The position numbers and the translations under genes are program-made. Below, piece by piece: positions 46,548 through 58,078 of a stretch of 64,000 bases of DNA. The DNA lies in assembly GCA_947579605.1 (NCBI GenBank), contig OX388316.1, forward strand, positions 12,775,290 through 12,839,289, given 5' to 3'. The stretch's first letter is position 1. The number at the start of each line of letters is the position of its first letter. The DNA is from Athripsodes cinereus (lineage: Eukaryota > Arthropoda > Insecta > Trichoptera > Leptoceridae). The notes under the pieces were generated by a model. That model did not search any database. It saw nothing but the letters and a program-made list of their open reading frames with translations, and was not told the origin of the DNA.

Positions 46548-46673
46548 ACAAACCGCACTTGGCGATCGACTACAGGCGAACTTTTCGACAATTTTATTTA
46601 CCGTGTAATTATGCGTTATTTTTGCGGTTATTGTCGAAAATTCGTTTGTAGTCGTTCGACAAGTGAGGTTTGT
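46548..46673. mobile_element. Small MITE, about 45-bp inverted repeats
   Basis: Left arm 46548-46592 (acaaaccgcacttggcgatc, gactacaggcgaacttttcg) is the reverse complement of 46630-46673 with few mismatches; spacer about 37 bases. The arms are GC-richer than the flanks. Superfamily cannot be decided because no clear target duplication is visible. Confidence 0.75.
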
Positions 46674-46808
46674 TTAAGAAGTCTGGCCAGCATAAGTTAA
46701 ATATCGAATGTTTACCGGATATCCGTTAAGTACCTATATAATAATATAATAATGTTATTTGTGTATTGCAATGAGTACCTACTATGCACCTATATTATGA
46801 ACTTAATA

Positions 46809-47344
46809 CAGTCGATTCCGCTTAATTGGGACACCGCTTAATCGGGACAGCCGTTTATTTGGGACAAATCTCAAGGAACAGAAACCAAACCAAGAAACCA
46901 ATAGTAAATTTATATGTTTAATTGGGACAACATTCCGCTTAATTGGGTCACTCAATTTAAGATAACAACACATATTATGTTACACATATTCTCAAGAAAA
47001 TATATGTACAAAGAATTCTCAATTTTGGATTGAATTAAATTGTATGTACCTACCCATTTATTAATTTTACTAGGATTTTTTTTTTTCTTAAAAGTTTGTA
47101 TTACATATTTGTAATTTATATGATAATTTATATTATCTAGGTATATGTAATTTACAGTTTTCAAGAATTATTTAAATAAAATTATTGAAAAAAATATGCA
47201 TTGTTATTTTATGTGTGTATTACTGGTAATTGCCTTAGTTGCCAAAACCAAATAAATTAATGAAAAAAATGTGAACTTCGCTTAATTGGGACAGCCGCTT
47301 AATCGGTCAATTCCCGATGTGTCCCAATTAAACGGAATCGACTG
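46809..47344. mobile_element. Non-autonomous pogo/Tc1-like transposon with TA target duplication
   Basis: Ends CAGTCGATTCCGCTTAATTG and (minus strand) CAGTCGATTCCGTTTAATTG are near-perfect inverted repeats, flanked by TA on each side (46807-46808, 47345-47346). The motif cttaattgggaca recurs several times near both ends (e.g. 46831, 47281). Length 536 bp with an AT-rich core and no transposase. CAGT..-type ends with a TA target fit pogo/Tigger elements. Confidence 0.9.
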
Positions 47345-47797
47345 TATTATTATTATCTTATTGTTGTACAATTTATAATGATTTATTGCATTTTATTACT
47401 ATTATTAATGTTTTCATATAAGTAGAAAACTGAATAATTAATCGAATGGAAGTTACAGTTCTAGTAGTTGTGACTAATTTATGTGAATGTAATATTAATA
47501 TTGTTTGAATTATTACACCTTCTCGTTTACACACAGTATAACTATTGCAATAATAAGACTGTTATTTAAAGGACTGGTCAATTAATAAATCAATGTCTTT
47601 GAGATTGTAAATTTATTATTAATGAGATTATAAATGTGTGATAGATATAATTATGACGTTTTGGATATTGTTTTATGTATCTCGGTGATAAAAACTATCA
47701 TAGAAGAAGTGCAAGTAATAGGTAATTATGAGGAGATGTAGTACATACGTATCTTTCAATATGGTAACTGCCGTATTTAACTTACAGATCGTCTTGA
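47345..47797. other. Intergenic, nothing recognised
   Basis: AT-rich, no supportable feature. Confidence 0.35.
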
Positions 47798-48018
47798 CAT
47801 GCTATTTTCAGGATGGGTGGAATGCCTCATCGGTGCATCGAATATCTTTAATGTTCTATTCGTGATGTTTTACAAATATTCGTCTTTTACAGGATACCTA
47901 CTTTTACAGGATACCTACTTTTACAGGATACCTACTTTTACAGGATACCTACTCGAAAAGTTGCAGAAAAGAGTAGGATATTATTTTGGGGACTCCTATT
48001 CTTTGCCTGGGGAACCAA
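47798..48018 (-). repeat. S270 copy with an internal 17-bp expansion
   Basis: ttttcaggatgggtggaatg, cctcatcggtgcatcgaat and gatattattttggggactcc mark the copy. Between 47885 and 47953 the unit ttttacaggatacctac occurs four times, expanded from the single ttttacaggacactcg of the family. The hairpin end is missing. Confidence 0.82.
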
Positions 48019-48024
48019 GAAACA

Positions 48025-48260
48025 CTTATTTTTTAAAATTCAGGTAATAAAGATAAAAAATGAAACACTGTATAACTTTCACTAATTAATATATTGCTTA
48101 AAAGCTTTTCGGACATACGTCCATCCTCAGTAATAAATATCTTATAACTTAGTTATTGAGGATGGACGCATGTCCGAAAACCTTTTAAGCAATATATTAA
48201 TTAGTGAAAGTTATACAGTGTTTCATTTTTTATCTTTATTACCTAAATTTTAAAAATGAG
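48025..48260. repeat. Long hairpin (HH family) with hammerhead-like cores in both arms
   Basis: Arms 48025-48130 and 48155-48260 are about 95 percent complementary. Each arm, read outward from the centre, has a core (CTGAGGA-T-GGAC-gtat-GTCC-GAAA on the minus strand at 48130-48107; TTGAGGA-T-GGAC-gcat-GTCC-GAAA at 48156-48179). The core is followed by ttttaagcaatatattaatt and the shared tail GTGAAAGTTATACAGTGTTT. CUGANGA, a 4-bp helix and GAAA are the conserved parts of the hammerhead ribozyme; helices I and III are not evident. Confidence 0.85.
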
Positions 48261-50034
48261 CTTTCATAGTGTTACCTCTTCAAAAATAGAAAAGTTACTT
48301 ATTTTTATTGGACAATATGATTTAACAAGGGAAAATCGATTTATTTTTTTCAATTATCTAATATACCAACAATATTGGGTCATTATCCTTAAACTTATTA
48401 AAATCTATTCCATTTTCATATTGACAAATAAAAAAAATTACTCAGATACGAAATAATCTGATATGGAGTTGTAAATGATTGTACAGCGTTTTTCTCAAAT
48501 GTGGCACACTACAGGGCGCCGACCACCTGGGTATAATTTACTCATTTTTCTCTTCATTTGGAAGGCAATAATAAGGAGCCGAAAAGATTCACGACAACCA
48601 TAAGTCTGCCGACTGAAATGACAGAAAATTTACATTAGGTTTGCCATTTTAATAATATTTTTGAATTATTGGGAAGAATACACGGTATTTATTCATAAAG
48701 ATATATATTTTAAATAATATTTATAACAAACTATAAATAAATATTTGTTCATAACCGGTAATGCTCTTATATCTCTGTGTTTTAGAAGGATTAAGTTAAT
48801 GCAATAACTCTACCTTTAAATCGGGCCTTGCTCAGTGTAGAAGATACCTCCATTTATCGAAAATTAAATATTTGAACATTTAAAATATGTCTGGTCATGT
48901 TTTTTATTTATAGATATTTTGCTGCATGAATATTCAATAACTTCATTTTCTTGTTTTAGCTTTTCATTTTAATCTTGAAAATGGCTTTAGCACCGAGGCT
49001 AAAAGCCCAAAGAAGAGAAGACATCGGACATCTATGCATTACACCTTACAATTTAAACATTTTCTATGGAAAACGCTTATTAAAAGAATGTTTACCACTA
49101 ATGTGAACTTTCACGGCATTTCTAATAGCTCTTATATTATTGGATAAAATGAAACAAGCGTTTCATTCTATTATCCTATATTAATCAATAAAAACGAAAG
49201 AGATACTAATCAATCTAAGAAGTCGAAAGACATTCCTCTCGTGTTTGCTAAATCAATTATAGAATTGCCTACTTGTGCACCAATACAATAAATCTAATAT
49301 TATTATCAAATTAACATCATCTAGTTAATTATATTAAAAAAATATAAAACTTTGGCTATTTAATTCTGAAAGAGAAGAAGGTGAAATATTCTTAAATTGA
49401 AGAACATTTTCGACAAAGATTAATCATTTACTAATAAAGTGATAAAAATCTCGATATAAAAAGTAAGGAGCATTGAAAACTTTCTATACACAATGGGTTT
49501 CGGGACACAAAAGAAAAAAGGGTTTGAGAAATGTGTTTGGGATACCTATAGGTACTCGTATTTGTAGCTGATGTGTATGTACATATTTTCATTCTCACAT
49601 ACAAATTTCATTCGACTGTACACTATGGAAATATTTCCCGATTCACGAACAATATGAAAGTATGCAATAAATGTACGATGTTTGGTACAACATAATGACA
49701 AAAAGGGTTATGTGGATGTGGATGGACACCTACCTATATCATATGAAAAGCTCTATGCGTACATACATACAAACTCTTTTTATTTGATACAAGCTCACTT
49801 TCCCTGATTACTTTGCTGAAAGAAATACTCTTTTATTTCAATTTTTGTCGATCAAGTTGATCAGTTTTAAACCAGAATAAAAAATAATATTACGTAGAAA
49901 TGTCAATGAGAGTCGCTCTATGTCTTCTTACATTTTAGCGTAAAACAGTTACGATAGGTTGAAGTTTATTGCTCTTTAAAAGTAAAATCAATTGAGTAAG
50001 GGCACAATAAAAATTGCCCCCAATTGTTTGGAAT
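48261..50034. other. Intergenic; possible HH-related fragment
   Basis: aagaagtcgaaagacattcc at 49218 followed by tctcg resembles the 19.7 kb hairpin arm. No gene was found. The GC-richer 48500-48560 patch is unassigned. Confidence 0.35.
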
Positions 50035-50137
50035 GTCCCGCAGCCGCAGTCAAAATATATTTTAGCGTTATGAATTCGTCTATAATAGTCAAACGACTAA
50101 ATGATACTAAAATATGTTTTGACTAAGGCTGCTGTAT
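50035..50137. mobile_element. Small MITE-like inverted repeat
   Basis: cgcagccgcagtcaaaatat and (minus strand at the right) agcagccttagtcaaaacat are inverted with a few changes, both continuing into attttag; spacer about 40 bases. No clear target duplication. Confidence 0.55.
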
Positions 50138-50212
50138 TCTTGCACAATTATGTTTATCATCTTAATAATAGATAATATTATATACCTACTTGATCGGAAG
50201 GATAAAACTTAC

Positions 50213-50345
50213 GGGTTGGCTGGAAGACATCGTTTATATGCGATAAGCCCGCTTTTTGGTTCCTTCGTATTGTACTTTTTTTTGTTTTATGTAAATTTTC
50301 TAATCGCTAATAAAGATGTAATAAAGATGTTATATGCTTCATTTA
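50213..50345 (+). repeat. LINE/SINE 3' tail, GGAAGAGATCGC family
   Basis: gggttggctggaagacatcg, ttatatgcgataagcccgct and ttttggttccttcgtattgt are followed by an AT-rich part and two aataaag motifs. Confidence 0.75.
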
Positions 50346-50885
50346 TTAACACCACTAAAAAATAAACAAATTTTCATTTTGCATCTTCATAAGTTATCTA
50401 TCTACAAACATACATACATAAATATAACAGAGAACTCCTTATAAATATAACATGACTGTTGAAGATTTGAGATGGTTTTGTGTGTTTGTTAGCAGTTAAC
50501 AGTAGTGACCGTCTATGAATAATGCATGCGTCCCAGAGCCTGAAATGGGAACAATGGTCCGGCTAATTTGACATTTGACAGCGGTCTTTTTGGTGATTTA
50601 AAATCCATAAAGTGAACGCTACCAGTTTGAGAACTTGTTTCCTTTGACATAATACTGACAACTAATATTTGTATTCATAGGTTTTTGTACTTAGGTACTA
50701 CTAAAGGTTACTAAGGATTTTGTCACCTTATTGAAAAGGGTTTGAGAGATGTTTACATGTATTATCTACGTATAATATTAGATTCAAATCCGGCTTTGCT
50801 CAATAAATTATCTTAATCATGGCATTAACAAAAAAAACCATATGATAGGCACCTACATAAACAAATACCATACTTTTTATGTCTT
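50346..50885. other. Intergenic, nothing recognised
   Basis: No supportable feature. Confidence 0.35.
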
Positions 50886-51035
50886 CCACATTTTTTGTAT
50901 GTTTTAGAGTGTCTTGTAAATGTAAGATTTCTTTAAAACATCACGTAAAAGACAATTTAGCGATGAGAAATGTCATGTCTTTTTTAATGCCGTGGAGATG
51001 ACGACTCGAATGTTTATTATATGCAGTTAGTAATT
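50886..51035 (+). repeat. S270 copy, decayed
   Basis: ttttttgtatgttttagagt, gtcttgtaaatgtaagattt, tttagcgatgagaaatgtca and gccgtggagatgacgactcg follow the family order; the hairpin end is lost. Confidence 0.65.
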
Positions 51036-52122
51036 AGAAAAAATTGTCATGCTTAGTGCATAAGGAAGTCCATAATAGAAATAATCTGTAAAAGTTTGCC
51101 AGTTGTAAACTTTATATTTTCATCGACAGATGGCAGTAGCTAAGCGAAGACAAAATGAATTTCAGGTTTTGCAAAGGTACGAATGGTTACAAGTTTTTAG
51201 AAATGCACACTTCTGTGCATTATATTTGTTAATAATTAAGATACATGTAATTTTACTATCCAGGAATATGCATTGGTTGCCTTGTTACTTGTCTCACAAA
51301 GTTTCAAATGCGAATATGCAAACAAGCATGTCACAGAACTAAAATATTTATTATATTGCTTTACATATTAGACATTTTCTCACATTTTATCTACAAACTT
51401 ACCTAATGTTTGATTACGCTGATATTTTTTTTTTTAATCTCAAAATAATTTATTTATTCCACATGGATGTGTTACTCACTGGCTGAGCATGGCTATTCCT
51501 AGTTACAAACAGGACTGCTTAAAGAATTTAAATAAAACAATAATATAATTTATGTATCTTTTGTGATTCATACGTGATTTTTAACAAAAGTACATCATAC
51601 GTAATAAATACGAACCTTCCAAAAAGTAATTGTTTTGTCTATTTTCTATTTTTTTTTATTTATTTATTTAATTTTAATACAAAAAAGTGAGGTCCTTCCA
51701 CAGTTGAAAATAAAGATAATTCATCGATGAACCTTTTCGCGAATACTGATTTTTTAGTGATAGGTATGCAAGGAACTTTCTATGTATCTTATCAGTACAA
51801 AAGTACGCCGGTTATTTTTTGTGGCGATATTGAAATATTTTATCGTTATGATATTTAGGTAATGTATTTGCTCCGAATCGAAATCTTTCAAAATATTATG
51901 TCTATAAATAATTTTTCTTAAATAACTTTACAATAATCAAAATATTTAAGCTTAAATAGATATCTCGCCCACGTTTTGGCTATTTTGTATACTCATTCTA
52001 CTAGAAGTAGGCGTAGGAATCTTTGTACATAATAATATTATACAATAGCTGTTATGATATTATTAGATTAGTGTGAAAATCTGACATTTTATTCATGTCC
52101 ATCACAGATTATCAGTGATCAT
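51036..52122. other. Intergenic; two A-rich-tail candidates
   Basis: ttttttttttaatctcaaaa at 51428 and ttttttttatttatttattt at 51649 could be reverse-strand retroposon tails, but no body is recognised. Confidence 0.3.
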
Positions 52123-52764
52123 AATTAGATAGCTTCCTATTTCTATTTAAATAATATTAAGACCGTTGCTGCTTACATAAGAAGTCAAGATGTTTGTATT
52201 ATTTTATAAATATACCTGAGATAATGTATGATGTAAGAAGGCCTACCATAAATTAGATAGCTTCCTATTTCTATTTAAATAATATTAAGACCGTTGCTGC
52301 TTACATAATAAGTCAAGATGTTTGTATTATTTTATAAATATACCTGAGATAATGTATGATGTAAGAAGGCCTACCATAAATTAGATAGCTTCCTATTTCT
52401 ATTTAAATAATATTAAGACCGTTGCTGCTTACATAATAAGTCAAGATGTTTGTATTATTTTATAAATATACCTGAGATAATGTATGATGTAAGAAGGCCT
52501 ACCATAAATTAGATAGCTTCCTATTTCTATTTAAATAATATTAAGACCGTTGCTGCTTACATAATAAGTCAAGATGTTTGTATTATTTTATAAATATACC
52601 TGAGATAATGTATGATGTAAGAAGGCCTACCATAAATTAGATAGCTTCCTATTTCTATTTAAATAATATTAAGACCGTTGCTGCTTACATAATAAGTCAA
52701 GATGTTTGTATTATTTTACAAATATACCTGAGATAATGGATGATGTAAGAAGACCTACCATAAA
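52123..52764. repeat. Tandem array, 128-bp unit, five copies
   Basis: The marker aattagatagcttcc starts at 52123, 52251, 52379, 52507 and 52635, an exact 128-base period. Units differ by only a few bases: the first has cataagaag where the others have cataataag, and the last has acaaat and a gga/gac change. High identity suggests recent expansion or homogenisation. The unit shows no coding potential. Confidence 0.95.
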
Positions 52765-52854
52765 TAAAACTAACATATTGCGCAAGGTAGGTATTTTTTA
52801 AATTTATTTATTAAAAAATAAACGGCTGTTGCTTTTCTGGTTGGACTCTTTATA

Positions 52855-53003
52855 ACATCACAGAAGTTCCCACAAATGGAGTAACCATTGGCTGGTACAT
52901 GCGTACCTAATAAATTGAATTTAAGACGTTAAATATCTTACTTATGATGTTTTACGAATACTTGTAATGGAAGTCCTATTCGTTGCCGGTAACCCCACGG
53001 AGT
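52855..53003 (-). repeat. S270 copy with internal deletion
   Basis: aacatcacagaagttcccac and aaatggagtaaccattggct (hairpin end) join almost directly to aatttaagacgttaaatatc and gtcctattcgttgccggtaa. Confidence 0.7.
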
Positions 53004-53862
53004 ATTCCAGGTACATTTGTTAATATCTGTATTTGCTAAAAACTCGCATGTATAATAATTGTTTTTAAGTAATTAAGTATGTATTTCCAATAAACGAATA
53101 AATACGGCGAGGTAAAATAAAAAAATAAATTTTTAGTTATTTTATTGTAGGTACTTGTTTTTTCACATTTTCATAGATTTGCTAATAAACGAAAATATTT
53201 GAATCAGCATTTTGTCATTCCGTTAAACATTTCTAGTGGACTTGAACAAATAAATAAACATAACAAGGAAAGATAAAGCATTAGAATCATTATAAGAAAA
53301 TCTTATCCTGGCATTGTTCTAAGATAACCAATAATGGTTTGCAGAAAGGATTTAATCCACAGAAATTCGGTTGGAATCATAGTCCTAGATACATTAAGGG
53401 CTGTATTTCTGTATAAAAAAAATTAGGTTGGTTGTTTTTAGAATAAATATATAGATTCATTTTGTAAACGTAATATTATCATTTCGGACCCGAGTCGAGA
53501 TATATTTTACCAATAAAAAATGAAAGTGGTCTGCCAAATTGACATGTACCAGTACACATTACAACGGACTGAACAAGCGAAATATTATTATTTTATTTTT
53601 TTAACAATATGTTATTATTATTTTTATTTGTGTTGTTACTGTACATAGGGATATAACATATTATTATTATGTCTATTTTGCAGTACAACAATGTGATAGC
53701 ATTCTGTATCATTATGGTTGTATAACATTTTAAGATACAATATATTAGCAATGTCAGGAAATTATTGCCATGTGAAATAAAATCGAGGGCGCTGCTGTCG
53801 GTATACGATTTATCAAATTTTTATTACAGAGCCTTACTTTGTAATAATATATAGATTTTATA
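53004..53862. other. Intergenic, nothing recognised
   Basis: AT-rich, no supportable feature. Confidence 0.35.
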
Positions 53863-53915
53863 TTTAAATTCAGCGATGAGATTTTCCACCCATCCTGAAT
53901 GTTTTAAGTTTTTCA
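53863..53915 (+). repeat. S270 copy, short central fragment
   Basis: aaattcagcgatgagatttt followed by ccacccatcctgaatgtttt. Confidence 0.7.
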
Positions 53916-55083
53916 TGGTTGTTATAAACTGAAAAATAAATAATAAAGATGAAAGGGTAGTTGGGAATCCAAATCGCAGGAGACACCTCTATGAAGGCAG
54001 ACCTTAGGGTCTAGCTAGAGGAAAGCAAATTTCATGGATACATGATTTGATACATTTAAACTTGACTATCAAGTTTTCGTAAAACGAAAAAAAAATCGGT
54101 AGCAATATTAGACTAAACGGTTTTTTCGTTTTTTGTCCGCATTGTAATTTTCATACAAAGTTCTTTGATTGCACGTATATTAAACATCAGATAAATACGG
54201 ATGGAATTTGAAAATAGAATACAAAAAAATGCCATATTTATCCGATCTTCATAACAAAACTTTTATTCAGCCTGAAGAGCTGGTAGGCTAAAACTCCCAC
54301 GTGGAAATCTTTTGTGCAAAATTTACGTCTTTGGTGTTCCTACCAAAATAAAATATCATTGATAATTACTATTTTTACAAACTGTGTAATGGTCGACTTT
54401 CTGCTAACATTATTATCTTCAATATTAGTTACAATATTTCCCAACACTAAACTTATGTTATTCCAACTTTATTATTATTATATTAACATTTTTTTGTCTT
54501 ATTCCATACATAGTTTATCTTTCGTTCTCTCTTTCTCTCTACATAGGTATGTGCGTATTTGTTCCATGTATGACATATAAATCATAAAAAGAACACGTTC
54601 ATATTATAACTTATGAAGTTGATATCATAAATCGAAACAAAGTCAACGACAACTATTATGTACCTACATATTATTATTATTATAAATACCTATTGTACTT
54701 TTGCACTGACTTCATGCGAATGGCCTGTTTATGGTCGGATTGTAATAAAAAAGTAAAGGACTTATTAATTTGCTTTCTTACTTATTTCGTTTATGTTCTT
54801 TCAATTCATAGCCGTTCTTTTGTGGTCTCATTGTACCTACGACTTGTACTATGCTATATAAATTAAAGTACATAAAATTATCAATTATTAAAAAGAAATT
54901 ATCAATACAAAATTTCCTTAGTATATCCAGTGACTTTTTATTGAACGCGAGCCGGCATTCAAGAGCTAGCGTAATTATTAAAAAAATACGTGTAGAGAAT
55001 GTACCACTCTTTTCTGTAAGATTTCGAATATCTGCTATTGAATGGAGCAAATGTGTAAACTGTCAAGCCATTCACTGACATTT
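53916..55083. other. Intergenic; small S270 relic
   Basis: ccactcttttctgtaagatt at 55002 followed by tcgaatatc is a plus-strand relic of the S270 5' part. No gene. Confidence 0.35.
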
Positions 55084-55170
55084 TACTATCTACTATCCCA
55101 TCACGGCATATCCCACAAGTGGGGTAGCCAGCGGAACAGCAGCATGCAATAAACACGAATGCTGTCTTAA
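55084..55170 (-). repeat. S270 3'-end fragment with intact hairpin
   Basis: actatctactatcccatcac, ggcatatcccacaagtgggg and tagccagcgg are the tail, hairpin and adjoining part of the family. The copy ends near tgctgtctt. Confidence 0.82.
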
Positions 55171-55324
55171 TAAATAATTGCTGCATAAAGAATGAAAACA
55201 TTATAAATATCCAAATTCCACCCATATCATCTCCACTCTTGTCGATGCTTCTTTATACTCCACCCCTGCCCCCGCCCACCACTCCTTCACCTTCACCACA
55301 ACATTGACTGTCCTTGAAATTAAT

Positions 55325-55430
55325 TTATGTTTAGTATTGTTAGTGATGATGGAACAAGTAGTTCCGAAAACGTTTTAACTCTAATTAAAGTTATTCTAGT
55401 GGAAAATACAAAGTTTATTTTATTTTAAAT
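55325..55430 (+). repeat. HH-family unit with hammerhead-like core
   Basis: GTGATGA (55343-55349), T, GGAAC...GTTCC (55351-55365) and GAAA (55366-55369) give a near hammerhead core; the first base should be C. It is followed by acgttttaactctaattaaa and the tail GTGGAAAATACAAAGTTTAT. It is a single unit, not a palindrome. Confidence 0.6.
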
Positions 55431-55446
55431 TAATAATATTTGTTTT

Positions 55447-55528
55447 TTCTAACAACTGCCTTTTAAAGAATGTTCGAAAATTTACGGAAAACAGTGAGAG
55501 TCCAATTCCTTGCCGCATACTCCATGGA
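55447..55528 (-). repeat. S270 copy, 5' part
   Basis: aacaactgccttttaaagaa, tgttcgaaaatttacggaaa and ccaattccttgccgcatact. It may belong with the fragment at 55084-55170, split by the HH unit between them. Confidence 0.7.
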
Positions 55529-55579
55529 AAGAAATATTATGAAAATAAATTAACTAATTCAACATTCTATAAAAGCTAG

Positions 55580-55775
55580 GTAGGTATTCGTAAAACATGC
55601 TGATTAAAAGACATTTGACACCTTCAATGTAGCTATGGGGCATGCCATCCATCATGAATATCTTATTTCTTGTAGTAAAATTCGGTCTGTACCCATGTTC
55701 AGCAGGTACAAGCATGTGCTGACTACCATACTTACTAGTATAAGAGACGCTGTGGTTGTATAATTACTGGTATAG
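55580..55775 (+). repeat. S270 copy, decayed
   Basis: gtaggtattcgtaaaacatg, cttcaatgtagctatggggc, atgccatccatcatgaatat and a final gacgctgtggttgtataa follow the family order at low identity. Confidence 0.55.
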
Positions 55776-56174
55776 ATAGAGCTTTATAAATAAACAAATT
55801 ATCGCTCTTTTAGTACCTACCTACCTGTAAAGTTTTAGAAGATAATAATACTAGAAGAATAGAGTTATATTTTATTAGCACACGGAAAATCAATAAACTG
55901 AATAATATTCTTAATGCTAATAATTAGCGTGTTATAAAACAATCAAACCATTTGCATAATTCCTTTATTACACAGGTAGCCTACAGTATGATAGGTGAAT
56001 AATCGACGTATAAATATTTTAGTTCGTTCGTACATATGTTTATATGTCTGCATCCTAAATGGACAGCTTTATTAGCTAACATAGGACTAAAGTTAATATT
56101 TTTCGTGACTTCGTCCTTTACGAATGCTTAAGATTAAAAACATCACAAGTAAATTATATCTTGATGGAGATATT
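55776..56174. other. Intergenic, nothing recognised
   Basis: AT-rich, no supportable feature. Confidence 0.35.
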
Positions 56175-56520
56175 TCAATTTATATGAATTGTGAGTTAAA
56201 TATACAGTATTATTTTTATTCTGCGAATAGATATGTTGTTTTCTTGATGTTTAACGTCCAAATTTGTACAAACATGCATCAATATTATTTACATTAGATT
56301 ATGATAAAACTAGCTCTCAAAAATATTTGCGTCATGGTGTTGCTAGGTCTTACTAAATAATTTCCCGTATCTCTTTGCAATTTCTCTGTAAGTGTAAACT
56401 GAATATATTATTTTTGTTCTGCAAATACAAATGTTGTTTTCTTGATGTATAATGTCCAAAATTCGTACAAACATAGTCATCAATATTTTACATTACATTA
56501 CAATTTCTCTGTAAGTATTC
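56175..56520. repeat. Imperfect tandem duplication, about 200-bp unit
   Basis: atgttgttttcttgatgt occurs at about 56233 and 56431, 198 bases apart, within homologous blocks. caatttctctgtaag at about 56380 and 56497 marks the unit edge. The second unit lacks about 100 bases present in the first. Confidence 0.7.
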
Positions 56521-57947
56521 ATTTGTCAATTTGACTATTATTCCTTAGCAAAGCTGAATAAAACTACACTAGTAAACAATAAGCAAAGATTTAATAGATA
56601 TAGGTAGTTACATAATGTTAATTTATGTACTAAAAATAAAGTGGATAGGTAGTAAAAGGGAGTGAGCACTTAGCGCTGGTATTGTGCTATTCAAATAACA
56701 TTACCTACCTTCATACAATAAGCAGGCCTTTAAAAGCTTAGAGTAAGAGTTCACACACATCCATTAGAATATTAGATAGTCAGTATTATCACTTACTTCT
56801 TTTAACAAAACCTTCACTCAGGACTAAGAAATTTATTCTCATAGGTTTTATACTCTTATAATATATTATTTATTTAATACATTACTGTATGCATTAAATA
56901 AAACATTTTATTGTTAAACGCGTACATAACAATAAAATAAACCTTTAATACGTTTTATAATAATAATAATAAAGTGTGATATATGTTGTTCGTACAAAAT
57001 TTATTAATTTATTTTAAACTTATTTGTCCAACAGCAACAAAGAACCTTAAAGGATATTGAACTTTATAGCTCAATATTTTAATGTGTCCTTAAGGTGTCC
57101 CCTATTACAAAGTCCAGCTTAACTCGATTCATTTTGAAAGTTTTATCCAGTAACTTTAATTCATCCTAACCATTTTACACCAAACATAAGGAATAGATAG
57201 AGTGAGCCAATTTTAAACCTATCACCCCTTATATCTAAGAACATTGGTTGATCAGCTTCCATTTCTTACAATAATGATAATGTTTATACGTAGGTATCAA
57301 AAAGAGCTGATAAGTGTTTTTGGGGACATCTTTATCTCTCTGTTATGAAAAAAGAAGTTTATTGAATATCCTAGAAGACAAATTTAATTAAATTAAGGTG
57401 GACTTCATAATAAGGGTCGCCCTAAGAGAACATTGAATATCGGGCCTAAATGTTTATATCGTAGTATTTAACATTGTATAGAAGGTATATTATTTACTAT
57501 TAATTTATTTGACGTTGGACAAAATAAATTTCATTGTGATCTTCATTAAGATCGTGCTTCCCATCACTTCTCGCTTATAAATCTTACATTATTTAGAAGA
57601 TTGTTAGATATAGGTAAGTATAAGTTGTATTATTTTGATAGAGAACACAAAGACATTATACAATATTGTGTATCTCCAATACTTTATAATACATAATATA
57701 GCGTTGTTGTCCCATGGCCTCACTAATCATATAATAGAATAGATATATGGGATCATTATTGTCTTGAGGTTTGTCTCTCATATTATAACGTGGGTATATA
57801 ACTCCTTGATAGCCAAACAAAATGGCACAAGTCTAAATATTAATTTATTATTAATAAAAAAGTTATTTTGAGCAAAATTATAAATGTTTCGAAGCAGGTT
57901 TAAATATTTACGTATAATATGAAGTTTCCTTGCAAAAAACACCAACT
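56521..57947. other. Intergenic, nothing recognised
   Basis: accttaaaggata (57051) and tgtccttaaggt (57090) make a weak hairpin. No gene. Confidence 0.35.
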
Positions 57948-58078
57948 GTTTGAGTTTTACTTTATTTGATAATAAGTACAGTAACCTGGTTTCGACTTAC
58001 AAAGTCAAATGATAAGTTCAAAAACCTTGTTTCGAAAGAAGGTTACTTTACCTTTATTAAATAAAATAAAACTCTAAC
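57948..58078. repeat. Hairpin of HH type, about 42-bp imperfect arms
   Basis: gagttttactttatttgata (57952) and, on the minus strand at the right, gagttttattttatttaata are the outer ends. gtaacctggtttcg and cgaaagaaggttac are the inner ends. On the minus strand GACTT...AAGTC-GAAAC resembles the second half of a hammerhead core; the CTGANGA box is not preserved. Confidence 0.65.

Noticed and set aside
52123..52764. CRISPR array
   Set aside because: The repeat is a contiguous 128-bp tandem without variable spacers, in an animal genome.
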